Assembly (NCBI RefSeq): GCF_000712165.1
Contig: NZ_JONZ01000004.1
Location: 124,001-188,000 of the forward strand
Length of the DNA stretch: 64,000 nt
Direction of reading: 5' to 3'
Origin: Ureaplasma canigenitalium ATCC 51252
GTDB taxonomy: Bacteria; Bacillota_I; Bacilli_A; Mycoplasmatales; Mycoplasmoidaceae
This document shows, in pieces, positions 1 to 10,212 of the stretch. Position numbers and translations under genes: made by a program. The notes below the pieces were generated by a model. It was not told where the DNA came from. It saw nothing but the letters and a program-made list of their open reading frames with translations, and ran no database searches. Every line of letters begins with the position of its first letter. The first letter of the stretch is position 1.

Positions 1-1068
1 GTAAAGCTTATTAATCATTTGCTCAACTTGAAAGTAGTTTCCTGGAATTGGATTCGAAGAAAGAATAACGGTATCAGATGGTTTAAAGGTAATTCTAGAA
101 TGGTTGTTATTAGCCATAACATTTAAAGCGGCCATCTCCTCACCCTGACTACCGGTAAGGATAACCAAGATTTCGTCATCATTGTAGTTAGCAATTTCTT
201 TGTGGGAAATAAAAGAAGTTTCAGGAACTGTAAGGTACTTTAAGTTTCGAGATATTTTAATGTTGGCTTCCATACTTCGGCCAATGATACAAATCTTTCG
301 GTTTAGACCGACAGCCATCGCGATTATTTCTTCAACACGACTTAGATTACTAGCGAAAGTGGAAATAAAAATCCGACCTTTTGCATTCTTCATATAGTCG
401 TAAATATTGGTAAGAATATAACGTTCCGATTCGCTAAAACCAGGAATTTCAGCTGAAGTACATTCACATAAAAGAGCATCTACTCCCCGCTTAGAAATGG
501 AGTGGATTTTTAATAGGTCGGCTTGATCCCCGAAGGTTGCGAAGTCAAAACGGAAGTCACCAGTTGAAACAAGATTTCCGTTTGGAGTTCCAATAAAAAC
601 ACCGAAAGCATCAGGTATGGAGTGACAAACCCGAAAGTAGTCAATAGTAAAATGTTTTGTCTTAATCATTTTGTTTTCATCGATTACTTCAATTATTGGC
701 CGCTTAATGTCTTTATACTCCGACAGTCGCTTGTCGATTAATTTTGCTGGTAAAGCTCCAGCATAAATTTTTTCTACATTTTTAAATCGAAGAAGGTGGG
801 GAATTCCACCGATGTGGTCTTCGTGTCCGTGGGTAACACAAAGAGCAACCACTTTCTTATCAGTATTTTGTAAGTATTCGAAATTAGCAACCATTCCGTC
901 AAAACCGGGTAAGGTCGCATTAGCAAATTTAATTCCAGCATCAACGATAACGATTTCATCGTCGTATTCTATACAATAGGTGTTTTTTCCAATTTCTTCC
1001 ATTCCACCGATGGCAAAAATTTTAGTAGGTTTAGTCTGCACTTTGCGATTATTTGTTTGTTTTCTCAT
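1..1068 (-). CDS. rnj: Ribonuclease J (3' end outside window)
   Basis: Metallo-beta-lactamase/beta-CASP ribonuclease that processes and degrades RNA with 5'-monophosphate ends. The minus frame opens at ATG 1066-1068 and runs 356 codons to the window edge, so the C-terminal part is missing. The zinc motif HGHEDH lies at about residues 80-85, after the family signature IFAIGGMEEIGKNT (residues 17-30). Downstream CHSIPDAFG and STGDFRFD give the further metal ligands. The N-terminus is short and basic. It diverges from the HAD gene at 1187 across a gap of about 120 bases. The RNase J assignment is firm; J1 versus J2 cannot be decided from this fragment. Confidence 0.93.
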   Translation of the reverse strand, partial: MRKQTNNRKVQTKPTKIFAIGGMEEIGKNTYCIEYDDEIVIVDAGIKFANATLPGFDGMVANFEYLQNTDKKVVALCVTHGHEDHIGGIPHLLRFKNVEKIYAGALPAKLIDKRLSEYKDIKRPIIEVIDENKMIKTKHFTIDYFRVCHSIPDAFGVFIGTPNGNLVSTGDFRFDFATFGDQADLLKIHSISKRGVDALLCECTSAEIPGFSESERYILTNIYDYMKNAKGRIFISTFASNLSRVEEIIAMAVGLNRKICIIGRSMEANIKISRNLKYLTVPETSFISHKEIANYNDDEILVILTGSQGEEMAALNVMANNNHSRITFKPSDTVILSSNPIPGNYFQVEQMINKLY

Positions 1069-1186
1069 ATCTATAATTTTTATTTACTATCTATATTTCA
1101 GTCACAGTAAAACTGCAGTAATTTAACAAAAATAATATTGTCAAGTTTATATAATTTTATATGAAAAAAGAAAAAATATAAACACA

Positions 1187-2026
1187 ATGAAATACAAAGC
1201 ACTTTTTATTGATTTGGATGGGACACTTCTTTGTAAGTTTAAAAAAATTAGTAGAGAGAACCTCCAAGCTCTCGAGAAATATTATCTCGGAGGAGGAAGT
1301 ATCGTTCTTTCAACAGGAAGAAGTCCTTTAAATACTTTTAAAATAGTCGATAAAATTGAATCAAATACAAAAGTTAAAATTCGTTATGTAAGTTGTTTTA
1401 ATGGTGCTATTGTTTATGATTTAGAACAAAAAAAACCACTTTTTGATAGTAAAATCAGTGTCGATGTAGCTAAAGCTATTTACCAGTATGCTCTTCAAAA
1501 TAAATTAGGTTTTTGACCATATAATAAACGCTATACTGATAAAAAAATAATTGATATTTTAAACACTAATTATGCTTTTGTCATTAAGCTTTTTTATCAA
1601 AAGCAAAACAGTGTAAATACAAAAGTAATCAATGATTTGTTTGATGATATTTACAAAATTAATATTATTCCTTCACATTTGTTTAAAAAACACACAGAAG
1701 AGATCTACAACAAAATGAAGGATGCTTTTGGTTTAAATTTAAATCTTTGCTTTACTAACAAACATATTATTGAAATCACAAACCTAAATGTGAATAAAGG
1801 AACTTCATTAAAGTTTATAGCTAATCTCCTTAATCTTAAAAAGGATGAGATTGCGAGCATTGGTGATTCTTTTAATGATGTTCCAATGTTTCAGGAATCA
1901 GCAATTTCAGCACTAGCACGGGTTAAAAATATCAAGCTAGTTAAAGATGCTACTTTTATTATGAATAAGAAAAATAATAAAAAATCAGTTGCTAAGTTTA
2001 TTAATAATTACTTACTTGAGAGTTAG
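1187..2026 (+). CDS. HAD superfamily (Cof-type) sugar-phosphate phosphatase
   Basis: A 279-residue HAD hydrolase of the Cof/IIB type, typically acting on small phosphorylated metabolites. Motif I is DLDGTL near residue 9, motif II is STGR near residue 44, and motif IV is GDSFNDVPMF near residue 225. One in-frame TGA at 1514-1516 reads as Trp (FWPYN) and would wrongly split the gene under the standard code. The stop is TAG, only 5 bases before trmD, so the two are probably co-transcribed. A TATAAT at 1150-1155 could serve as -10. The substrate cannot be inferred; a second paralogue lies at 10412-11305. Confidence 0.88.
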
Positions 2027-2031
2027 AGTAT

Positions 2032-2724
2032 ATGCAGATAACCATTATGACACTTTTTCCGGATTTATTAAATAAATGGAAAAAGCACAGCATCGTCAAA
2101 AGAGCAATAGATAAGAAGAAGGTTAAGATAAGAATCGTTGATTTTCGGAAGTTTAGTCACGATAAACATAAAAAGGTCGATGACTATCCTTATGGCGGTT
2201 CACCAGGGATGGTGCTTTGTCTTGAGCCGATTGTTGAGTGTATTAGAAAATATAAAAAAAAGAACACAAAAGTTTATCTAACAAGTCCGAAAGGATTTGT
2301 TTGGAATCAAAATAAGGTTAATCAGTTTGTTGAAGAACAGAGTGACATTATTCTTATCGCTGGTCACTATGAGGGTTTTGATGAAAGAATTAAACACTAT
2401 ATTGATGGTTATGTAAGTATTGGAGATGTTGTTCTCTCTGGTGGAGAAATTCCTTGTATGCTAATTGCTGATTCAATCATTAGAACACTAGATGGGGTAA
2501 TTAGTAATGAAAGTTTAAGGGATGAAAGTTTTAATCACTATTTACTTGATTTTCCAGTCTATACCAAACCTAGAGATTTTGAAGGACACAAGGTACCTGA
2601 AATCCTTTTTTCAGGTAATCATCAAAAAATTGATGAGTTCAATTACAATAACAGAATAATTGAAACTAAAAAATATCGTAAAGACTTATATCGTAAGTAT
2701 TTAATAACAAAAGGTAAGCAATAA
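2032..2724 (+). CDS. trmD: tRNA (guanine-37-N1)-methyltransferase
   Basis: TrmD of 230 residues, near the usual bacterial length of about 240. It methylates G37 of tRNAs using S-adenosylmethionine, preventing +1 frameshifting. Family landmarks are MQITIMTLFPDLL at the N-terminus, YGGSPGMVL, AGHYEGFDERI and the trefoil-knot segment SIGDVVLSGGEIPCML, which forms the SAM site. The start ATG follows the HAD gene by 5 bases. Unlike many Firmicutes it is not next to rimM, rpsP or rplS here. Identification is secure. Confidence 0.97.
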   Translation: MQITIMTLFPDLLNKWKKHSIVKRAIDKKKVKIRIVDFRKFSHDKHKKVDDYPYGGSPGMVLCLEPIVECIRKYKKKNTKVYLTSPKGFVWNQNKVNQFVEEQSDIILIAGHYEGFDERIKHYIDGYVSIGDVVLSGGEIPCMLIADSIIRTLDGVISNESLRDESFNHYLLDFPVYTKPRDFEGHKVPEILFSGNHQKIDEFNYNNRIIETKKYRKDLYRKYLITKGKQ

Positions 2725-2854
2725 TTTTTGTTATCTCTCTTTTATCTCAGTCTACAGAAAGCACTCCTAGAGCGGTTCTGGTATTTTTTGAAAAATTTTT
2801 TAGAACTTTTATAAATTTATTTTTAAAAACTTTTATATATTAAAATTAATTAAA

Positions 2855-3550
2855 ATGGTAATAAATGTGAATAATAAAAAAATAAAAAAGGTTTCTGTAT
2901 CAGATTTAAAAATTACCAATAAGGGTTTGCATCTGTATTTAAACGAAAAAGAATTAACAAGTAAAGCTATTCGTTCTAATGATATTACTAAAGCCTTTCG
3001 CTATGCTAATGATGATGAATGATATACAACATATGAAGATGTTGATTTTTTTATAAAACAAGCAAAAATACCAAAAGATAAAGTAATTTGATGCCCTTTT
3101 GATTTAGAAACTTCGAATTTTGTTAGAGCCTTTAGATTTCACGGTTATAGGGTTATTTTTTCACATATTCTTTACGAACAGGATTTTTATAATTTTATTC
3201 CTAATGAACACTTTGATATCATTATTTCCAATCCTCCTTTTAGAAATAAACACAAATTACTTGAACGAATATTAGAATTTGGTAGCGATGTACAATGAGC
3301 ATTAATTTTTGGTATCCAAGCCCTAAATAGTGAAAAATTTTGTGATATGTTACAAAAATTTAAAAGAGTACAATATGTGCATCTGAAAAGGAGAATGTGC
3401 TTCACAAAAGACCATTTGAACTATGATGTCCTTAATTTACAGCGGCCTAGTTTTGCATCGATGTGGATTTGTAATAATCTTTTTAAATCAAAGGACATTC
3501 ATGTTTGAGAAGGGGTAAACTACAAAAAGGATAATAAAGAATATACATAA
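2855..3550 (+). CDS. Adenine-specific DNA N6-methyltransferase
   Basis: A 231-residue protein with the catalytic motif NPPF (residues 126-129) preceded by FDIIIS, typical of N6-adenine methyltransferases. A probable SAM-binding segment is CPFDLETSNF (residues 80-89). The C-terminal segments RRMCFTKDH and RPSFASMWICN resemble orphan or phage-type methylases, as far as I recall. TGA codons read as Trp (EWYTTY, VIWCPF, VQWALI, HVWEG). The spacer to trmD is 130 bases. No intact restriction gene lies beside it; the following 0.6 kb is decayed sequence. It may be an orphan methylase or the survivor of a restriction-modification pair. Specificity is unknown. Confidence 0.72.
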
Positions 3551-4146
3551 TAATGATTGATGTTTATGTTTCATGCTTGATAAAAATAACAAATTGCGGT
3601 CAAGAAATATTTTTTAGCTCAAACATTTCCTTCAGCATTTACGATTGCTAATAATCTAGGTTACCAACTAGTAGTTTCTCTAAATCCAATATTAAATAAT
3701 TTTTTTGATTCATATCATCCAACAGCGAGTAGTGTTGTCACCTCCATCGTTTAAATGAAAATGTTTGGTGGAATTTTCAAACATACCTTAAATATTGATA
3801 ATAGCTTAAACTCAAATTTACAACTTATCGACTATTTGTTGAGAAAGAAAAAGACAGAAAAAGGTACCCAAAAAATGATTCAAATTATGTTAAGAAAATT
3901 AATGGTAATCAAATAAATATCTACGCCACCTTTTCAGGGACTAAATCTGGTGCTACATTTTTAATGTGTTCCGTATTTAAAAAAATGTTGAATCTTTGAA
4001 ATATTTCTAAAGTAAACATAATTTGCTATGAGAAGAATGTTAGTAAGAAATTGGCTAGTAGAATTAATGAACTTAAAGAAACGAGTTTTAATAAAGAACA
4101 CTTAAATTGAATTGGAGTTAGCGATTATACTTTTAAAAATCATTAA
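3551..4146 (+). pseudogene. Decayed coding sequence downstream of the methylase, origin unrecognised
   Basis: No complete gene fits here, but protein-like segments appear in different frames. One runs at about 3600-3754 (contains QTFPSAFTIANNLGYQ and SLNPILNNFFDSY). A second begins near 3755 (MKMFGGIFKHTL). A third, from about 3805 to the TAA at 4144-4146, contains IYATFSGTKSGATFLMC and ends NWIGVSDYTFKNH, with TGA read as Trp. Two of these overlap in neighbouring frames near 3805-3920, as expected for a frameshifted gene. Lost partners could be a restriction enzyme or another methylase domain, but I see no family motif. I regard this as a pseudogene rather than plain intergenic DNA. Confidence 0.5.
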
Positions 4147-4227
4147 TTAAAAAGATTTAACTACCTAAAATTTAAAATCTTTGATTAATTTTTAAAACAT
4201 TAATTCTAAAATAAACTATTAATTTTT

Positions 4228-4264
4228 TATAATCTAATATAGTAATAACCTTTGGTTATACTAT
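4228..4264 (+). promoter_or_regulatory. Promoter -10 and 5'-terminal hairpin of the yitT-family gene
   Basis: TATAAT at 4228-4233 is a good -10 box 62 bases before the start codon. Immediately after the expected start site is an inverted repeat at 4239-4264: ATAGT-A-ATAACC, loop TTT, GGTTAT-ACTAT. This is an 11-pair stem with one bulged A at the very 5' end of the predicted transcript. It has no following T tract, so it is not a classic terminator. Confidence 0.45.
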
Positions 4265-4295
4265 TTTGTTATATATTTAGAAAAATAGACAAAGT

Positions 4296-5702
4296 ATGGA
4301 AGAAAATCACACTGAACAAAAGGATAATGGTTTAGGCATAATAAGACCTAAAAAACAAGAGACAATTGTTTTAACCGAAAAAATTAAATTTAAAGCAGGG
4401 ATCCTGAAATTTGCTAATTTTTATGCGACAAAAAATATTGCTTTGACATATTTAATTGTGATTGGTTTTAGTCTTTTTACTGGTTTGATTGGTCTTGTTT
4501 TTGTTCAAAATACAGGTATTTATTCACCAGGGATTACCGGTTTATCACAAGGAGTTGCTCGTTTAACTCAAACTCTTCTTATTCAAGCTGGATATAGTGC
4601 TCAAGTTAGTAAAACAACATATGATGTGCTCTTCTGGTTGTTGGTCATTTTAATTAATGTTCCACTTGTCATTTTTAGTTACTTTAAGATAGGAAAGCAT
4701 TTTGCCCTTCTTACTCTTGTTTTTTTAATAGGTTCTCAGATTTTTGGCCTTATTCTTGCTTTAATTCCAGGAAGTGATCACATTAATATTTTCGGGGATA
4801 ACCGAATTACTTACCCAGATATTGATAATTTCTTTACGAACAACATTCTAAACACGGTAGTGAAGAAGGATACCCTTAATTTTGATTCAATTGCTGATGA
4901 AAACATTAAGACAACATTCCTTGAATTTGTTGATAAGAATCCAGATGCGAAGGTGCTCGACCTTTTCAGAATTGCGAACAACCATAATGAAGCTTATCAA
5001 AATGCTCTTTATGAACTTGCCAAGCCGCTTTATAAATATCACCAGTTAATAGTGAATAAGGTTCAAATTCTTCCGTGAACGGATAGTGATCAAGCCACAA
5101 AAATACCAAGTCTTTTTGTTTACTCTATTGTTTTCTCGATTTTTGATGGAATCTTCATTAGTGTTGTTTATATCGTTGGAGGATCATCAGGTGGGACTGA
5201 TGTTGCCAGTTTTTATTATTCAAAGAAGTATGGTAAACCAATTGGAAGTATTCTTACGTACTTTAATGTAGCGACCTTAATTCTTGGTATAATTCTTGGT
5301 TCTTTTATTCCCGCTGGTCTTTCTGACCATAAGTTCTTTGATGCTCAACTTTTCTTCTCCCCTAATTTTGTAGCTTCTATTTTAAGTTCAATTATTCTTG
5401 GTGTAGTATTAAATATTTACTTTCCACAAAATAAGACATTGAAGGTTCAACTATATACTACTAAATTGAACGAAGTGATTGAAAACCTACGAAACCACGA
5501 TTATAACAATTCGATTACGATTTCGACAAGCGGTCAAAGCTGTGCTCTTAAGACAACTTCTCTTGAGACCATTTCACCATATGTTGAATTCCCAAGTCTT
5601 CTTCGATTAATCAGGGAAGTCGACCCTGATGGTCTGTTAATTATTTATCCGATTCTTCAAATTGACGGAACAATGGTAGTAAGAAAGAGTAAATTAGCAT
5701 AA
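4296..5702 (+). CDS. YitT family membrane protein with C-terminal DUF2179 domain
   Basis: A 468-residue polytopic membrane protein of the YitT/DUF161 family, whose transport role is not established. After a charged N-terminus of about 45 residues come about six hydrophobic helices. Family-like glycine-rich segments are GIYSPGITGLSQG and GGSSGGTDVASFYYSKK. A soluble C-terminal domain starts around residue 385 (KVQLYTTKLNEVIENL) and matches the DUF2179 layout. The TGA at 5076-5078 reads as Trp (LPWTDSD). A large loop between helices (about residues 160-250) is longer than in Bacillus YitT. The gene is monocistronic, with its own promoter and terminator. Confidence 0.85.
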
Positions 5703-5716
5703 AAAAAGATGATAAA

Positions 5717-5744
5717 AAAAATTCAAGTTTCTGCTTGAATTTTT
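5717..5744 (+). terminator. Rho-independent terminator after the yitT-family gene
   Basis: Stem ATTCAAG (5721-5727), loop TTTCTG, CTTGAAT (5734-5740), flanked by an A run and a T run. It lies 15 bases after the plus-strand stop and 15 before the end of the opposing gene, so it could work in both directions. Confidence 0.8.
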
Positions 5745-5758
5745 AATTGCATTTTCAC

Positions 5759-6376
5759 CTACTTAATTATGTTTAATGCCGGCTTCATTGTGACTTTGTT
5801 GTTTATCATATACAACTTAAGAGAGACTAGAGGGATATATATTAGTAAAGGAACAATAAAGAAGAAGTAAAGGACGAAGGAAAACGGTACACTTCTCTCT
5901 TCTCCCAGATCTTTGATGACGAAGAAAAGGTTAATTAACATTCCTAAAGTACAGATGACAAAGATAGCAAGATAAGAAATTAATTGGTTTTTCATCTTGT
6001 TATTATCTTTATTTAAATACAATATTTTCCCGTTAACATCAAAAGGAAAGAATAGTAAATAAACCTTGGTTCCATTTTGTCTTAAGATTGTTAATCGAGT
6101 AATGTAAATAATTACCATACTAAAGATAATGGAAGCATAATGACCACTAAAGTAATCACCATACTTAAGGTAATATAGGAATGGGTGAGGTTGATTATTA
6201 TTGGCTAAAGAGTGATTATAGTAGCTAGCATAAAGGTAATAGAATAAAATAAAAAAGAAAAATAATATGAAACCTATATCGAAGATAATGTTCGCTGCTG
6301 ATAGTGTCTTGTTTACTTTTTTTGATAAATTATTAAACATAAATTTTAGTTTCGTCTTCTCCTTGTAATATTTCAT
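5759..6376 (-). CDS. Hypothetical four-helix membrane protein
   Basis: A 205-residue protein I do not recognise. After a basic N-terminus (MKYYKEKTKLK) there are about four hydrophobic segments: residues 29-50 (NIIFDIGFILFFFFILFYYL), 80-97, 132-155 and 167-185. The C-terminus is basic. It shows no catalytic motif or signal peptidase site. It sits downstream of the FecCD permeases on the same strand but behind a hairpin terminator at 6556-6585 and a 214-base gap, so it is probably transcribed separately. No homology-based function is offered. Confidence 0.6.
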   Translation of the reverse strand: MKYYKEKTKLKFMFNNLSKKVNKTLSAANIIFDIGFILFFFFILFYYLYASYYNHSLANNNQPHPFLYYLKYGDYFSGHYASIIFSMVIIYITRLTILRQNGTKVYLLFFPFDVNGKILYLNKDNNKMKNQLISYLAIFVICTLGMLINLFFVIKDLGEERSVPFSFVLYFFFIVPLLIYIPLVSLKLYMINNKVTMKPALNIIK

Positions 6377-6555
6377 TTATTTTTTTACCATTATAAGAAT
6401 AATTTTTATATTTAAAATGTTCGTATAATATTACGATTTTTTAACCCTTTTTTGTGTTCTTTATATTAAAAAAATCTACTTTTTTCATTCAATAAGTGTC
6501 CATTTTTTTGGGGAAATAATAACTTTGTATAATTAGTTAAAAAGAAAAAGTAAAC

Positions 6556-6585
6556 AAAAAATTCAGGCCAAAACCTGAATTTATA
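6556..6585 (-). terminator. Terminator of the ABC importer operon
   Basis: Stem ATTCAGG (6561-6567), loop CCAAAA, CCTGAAT (6574-6580). On the minus strand it is followed by a T run (the A run at 6556-6560 on plus). It lies 6 bases beyond the stop of the second permease. Confidence 0.8.
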
Positions 6586-6590
6586 ATATT

Positions 6591-7610
6591 TTATCCTTTA
6601 ATAACCTGGTAAATGAAGTATGGACCGATGATTAATGGAACTAAGGTACCGAACGACTCTGGATCAATACTTAACATATTAACGGCAATGAAGTATGTTA
6701 AAAGGGTTGAAATAGCACCAAAGAAACCTGAATTAAAGATTCCAAAACCCATATTATTATTTCGTTTTCGCATTGCTACATTTCCAGCAAGTAATCCGAC
6801 ATAAACAAAATCACCAGAAAGTGCATAACTTGCCCCTACCATTATCCCGATACATACCATCGCAAGAGCGATATGAAGATTAACTTTAACTCCAAGTTGT
6901 TTTGCGATTTGTTGATTAATGGTAATTAATTGCAAGTTATAACTTGAGAAAGCAAGGAAAATTAAACAAACAACAATAAAACCAAGACTAACATAAATGG
7001 TTACATTGCTTTTGATAATTGCTCCCCCATGGATATAAGCTTCAATATACGGAGTTGCAGCATAGTCAAGAAATGATTTAATCGACTGACCAACAGCAAT
7101 TAGGAAGAATGAAAGAATAACCCCAAACATCAAAAGTTTTTTAAAGTTAAAAACCCCACGACTTTTTGCTGAAAGATAGTAAATTAGAGTAAGACCAAGA
7201 CTAACCGGGATGAAGATTCACTGAGTAATTGCGGATAACTTTTCTGTTTCAGATGGTTCATTAAAATTAACATAAAGTCCGATACAACAAAAGACGAGTA
7301 AGTTTATAGCACCAATCCCCATAATGCTGACATCGGCAAACCGGTTTTTACTTAGTCGTTGTATGATATACGAACTAGTTCCTAATGCCATCCCGCTCAT
7401 TAGCAGTTGTATTACAACCTTGTAAGTTTGTATTGCATTTTGACTGAAGTTTGTAAAAGCCTTACCTTCGACAATTGTCACCCCAAAAATAAGACAAATA
7501 AGACACCCGATTGCAAGGATAAAGAACAACATTGTCGTCAAAGGACGATACTTGATTGGAATAAATCACTTTTTTTTAATTTGTGTTTTTAGTTCAATAT
7601 TACTCAACAT
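6591..7610 (-). CDS. FecCD-family ABC transporter permease (second subunit)
   Basis: A 339-residue integral membrane permease of the FecCD/BtuC type, which imports iron-siderophore, heme or cobalamin. Multiple hydrophobic helices are present, with the family-like stretch LITINQQIAKQLGVKVNLHIALAM near the coupling region (about residues 230-250). The true start is ATG 7608-7610, recovered by reading TGA as Trp (KKKWFIPIKYRP); further TGA codons interrupt the standard-code frame. Its start overlaps the end of the upstream permease gene by 11 bases, showing translational coupling. With 7600-8679 it would form the heterodimeric membrane channel. The substrate is not determinable from sequence alone. 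Confidence 0.82.
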
Positions 7611-8679
7611 GTTTTGCGAACCTCTTTGAACTAAAAATATAGAAGAACACTGGCATAGCAAGGATAGAACTTAGGAAGTTAATATCATATGCTGGTTGGA
7701 ATCGTCCTAATCATTTTGATGTTGAGACGAAGAATCATGATACAAAGAATGATAGGAATAAGTTTTGTCAAATAGATCCCCTAGGATTAATAATCCGTGC
7801 TATATGTGGTGCGACTAAGCCAATAAGGGTTACAACGCCGACAAGGATGATAGATGAAACCGTTGAAATTACGGCAAAAATTGCGGTCATTCAAAAGACT
7901 AAATTAATCTTAATTCCGAGAGTCTTTGCAAGAAGGATATCTTTACTCATAATTTGGTAATATGGTGACATCGCAAGAACAGCAATAGCCGAACATAGGA
8001 TTAAAGGCGTTGTATAGTATAAGTCTTGAATCACAGGACGACCAGAAAGTGGGTTACCAACAAAGTTAGCGATGTTTGCATTACGTAATTCATTAACATA
8101 ATTTTTTAGTAGGAAGTTTACCCCGGTAATCATCCCTCCGATAGCAAAACCAACTAGAATTGGTTTAAAACCAGCTTCAAAAATTTTACCTTTAATCATA
8201 AAGAAATTAATAACGATTAAGGAACCTGCGAATACAACACCAAGAACGATTGGAAGAGAAAATTCAGCACCAGTTGCGAGACTACTTACCGCTAGACCAA
8301 GAATTGCCGCGGGTAAGTATCCTAAAGTTGTTGGGCCGGAAAGGGGGTTTCGTGAAACTATCTGCATTGAGAATCCAGCGAATGAGAGAGCAATACCGGA
8401 AAGTATAACCCCGACCGGTTCAAGAACAATTGCACTAAGTGCAGAATCACGTCCTCTTTCTATTTGATCCACTTTTCGCTGGATTGCTTCAAGGGAAATA
8501 CCAAGTTCTTTGTCATAAAAGAAATAAAGGAGAAAAAACATAGAAGCATGAAGACCAACGACCACAAGAATGAATGATTGGTACATTAGTCTTCTTTTTT
8601 TCTTTTTTTCAAAGTTTAAATCTATTATTTTTTCATTGTTATCGTTGTTCTTTTCGAGCTTTTTTTGATAACTAAACAT
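7600..8679 (-). CDS. FecCD-family ABC transporter permease (first subunit)
   Basis: A 359-residue FecCD/BtuC-type permease. The N-terminal cytoplasmic tail of about 30 residues is very charged (NFEKKKKRRL). A family signature follows the first two helices: GFSMQIVSRNPLSGPTTLGY (about residues 104-123). The coupling motif LAKTLGIKINLVFWM is near residue 260, and LVGVVTLIGLVAPHIAR follows, a strong FecCD landmark. TGA codons read as Trp extend the gene to TAA at 7600-7602. It starts 5 bases after the lipoprotein stop. Together with the lipoprotein and second permease it makes an import system lacking a visible ATPase. Confidence 0.9.
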
Positions 8680-8684
8680 AAAAA

Positions 8685-10212
8685 TTATAGTTTCTTAGCT
8701 TCTTCTTTTGCTTCCATTGCCATCTTGTCAGTTGCATCTTTAAGTTCGTCTGCTAACTTTTTAAATGACTTAACATAAGGTGTGCTAGCATCATCTTTGA
8801 ATTTTTGTATTGTATTAGCTTTCTTGTCATAAAGTTCAAAAGTTCATGGAGATCTCGTTCTACCTGTGTCACCACGTTCTGTTTCGACCTTTGCAATAAT
8901 TGACTTTTGTTCAAAGTGTTTAGCGAATGAACGACCAATATGGCTTGAGTTAGCCGCAAGGGCATAAATTCCTAATGAACCAGCCTTAGTTGGGTCAGTA
9001 AGTGTTGCTGAGTCAACAAATTGTGTTTTTGACTTATCAACATATTCTTCAAGGAAACCAGCAATTTCTTTATGAGTTGTACCTTTATCATCGTTATAAG
9101 ATGAAATATCTGGTTGAACTCCAAGAGCAATCAAGTGGTCTCATAAACTATAGAAGTGAGTTGCTAGTTTTTGCTTTTCAGCAGGAGCTTTTGATGATCT
9201 TATATAATTAATTTCATCCTTTGTAGGAATTTTTCATTCAAGTTGAATAGCGTTAAGCTCAGCATCAGTTACACCAAGGAACTTAGCGATTTGTTTAGTT
9301 AAGTGAACTGTACCGATTAAACCTCAAATTGCAGCATAACCGTGTTGGAAGTCAGAAACAAATACACGGGAATTGTTAATTTTGTTCTTAGCATATTGTT
9401 CTCATTCAGCCTTAGTTTCCCCAGCTTTAATTTTGTTACTATCATAGTTAAAAATTAAATAATCAGCTGTTCCAGCATATGAGTCGTGTAGGGTTCCGTA
9501 GAAAGAAGGTTGAGCTCCTTTTCCACCACCATAGTTAGCTTGTGCTCCAATTCCGTATCAAACATCGATAAACTTGTCAGTGGTTTTATTTACTGGTTTA
9601 GGGAATCTTAAACCAAAGCCAGGTACTTCATCGGTTGGTTGACCATAAATAACCGGGAATAATGAAGGTTGTTGGAAAAAGAATTCTTTTAGAGCTAAAT
9701 CATTATTTTTTGTTGAAATATCTTTGTATGCAACTTCTGCATAAAGAAGAGTAGTGTTATCATCTCTTAATTTTTTAATTTTAGGTAGATTAGCAACAGC
9801 TTTAACATACTTCTTAACCTTAGCAATTGCATCTAAAGCATATTCTTCATAAGAAGCAAAATTCTTACCTTGGCTATTTTTTCTATCCTTCAATCCTGAT
9901 TCACTGAATTTATAACCAGCATTATCAAGACTTCTAGCTAGATAAAGAGCTGCTTTGTAAGGGTCAGTCATTGAGTTAGCAACAAGAGTACCTTTATCGT
10001 TTTCACTTAATTCGTAGTCGCTACCTTTTGATGGGTTTTGCTTAGCTTGAATACTTGGTGTAAGTATGTCATTAATTTCAACAATTCCTTTATGTTGTTG
10101 ACTTCCACCGTTATTTGGTCGACATGCCACAGCAACAGAAGCGATTGCTCCACCAATTGCTAGTGCTCCAAAAGTGAGCATTAAGGCTTTTCTTATTTGA
10201 GTTTTTTTTCAT
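8685..10212 (-). CDS. ABC importer substrate-binding lipoprotein; 5' end out of frame by one base
   Basis: A lipoprotein of about 500 residues, first gene of the FecCD importer operon and presumably its substrate receptor. The frame is open from an internal ATG at 10179-10181 to TAA 8685-8687 (498 codons). A hydrophobic signal (GALAIGGAIASVAVAC) has the lipobox cysteine at residue 20 of that count. The natural start with a good ribosome site (AAGG) is ATG 10210-10212, but it is followed by eight A residues that put it out of frame. With seven, it would give MKKTQIRKALMLTFGAL, a perfect signal peptide. Alternatives are an ATT start at 10218-10220 or the internal ATG. The spelling suggests phase variation, slippage or a sequence error. 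The ligand is unknown. Confidence 0.72.
10202..10209 (-). repeat. A(8) homopolymer at lipoprotein start codon
   Basis: Eight T on plus, read as AAAAAAAA directly after ATG on minus. One base fewer restores the signal peptide frame. As written, translation from this ATG stops after about 34 codons. Confidence 0.85.

Noticed and set aside
1138-1155. TTGTCA plus TATAAT as a promoter for the first HAD gene
   Set aside because: The spacer is only 6 bases; only the TATAAT is plausible.
2760-2785. Shared string CTCCTAGAGCGGTT between the trmD 3' flank and pyk (about 20428)
   Set aside because: A short, partly palindromic match of 14 bases in two unrelated contexts; no flanking similarity, so treated as chance.
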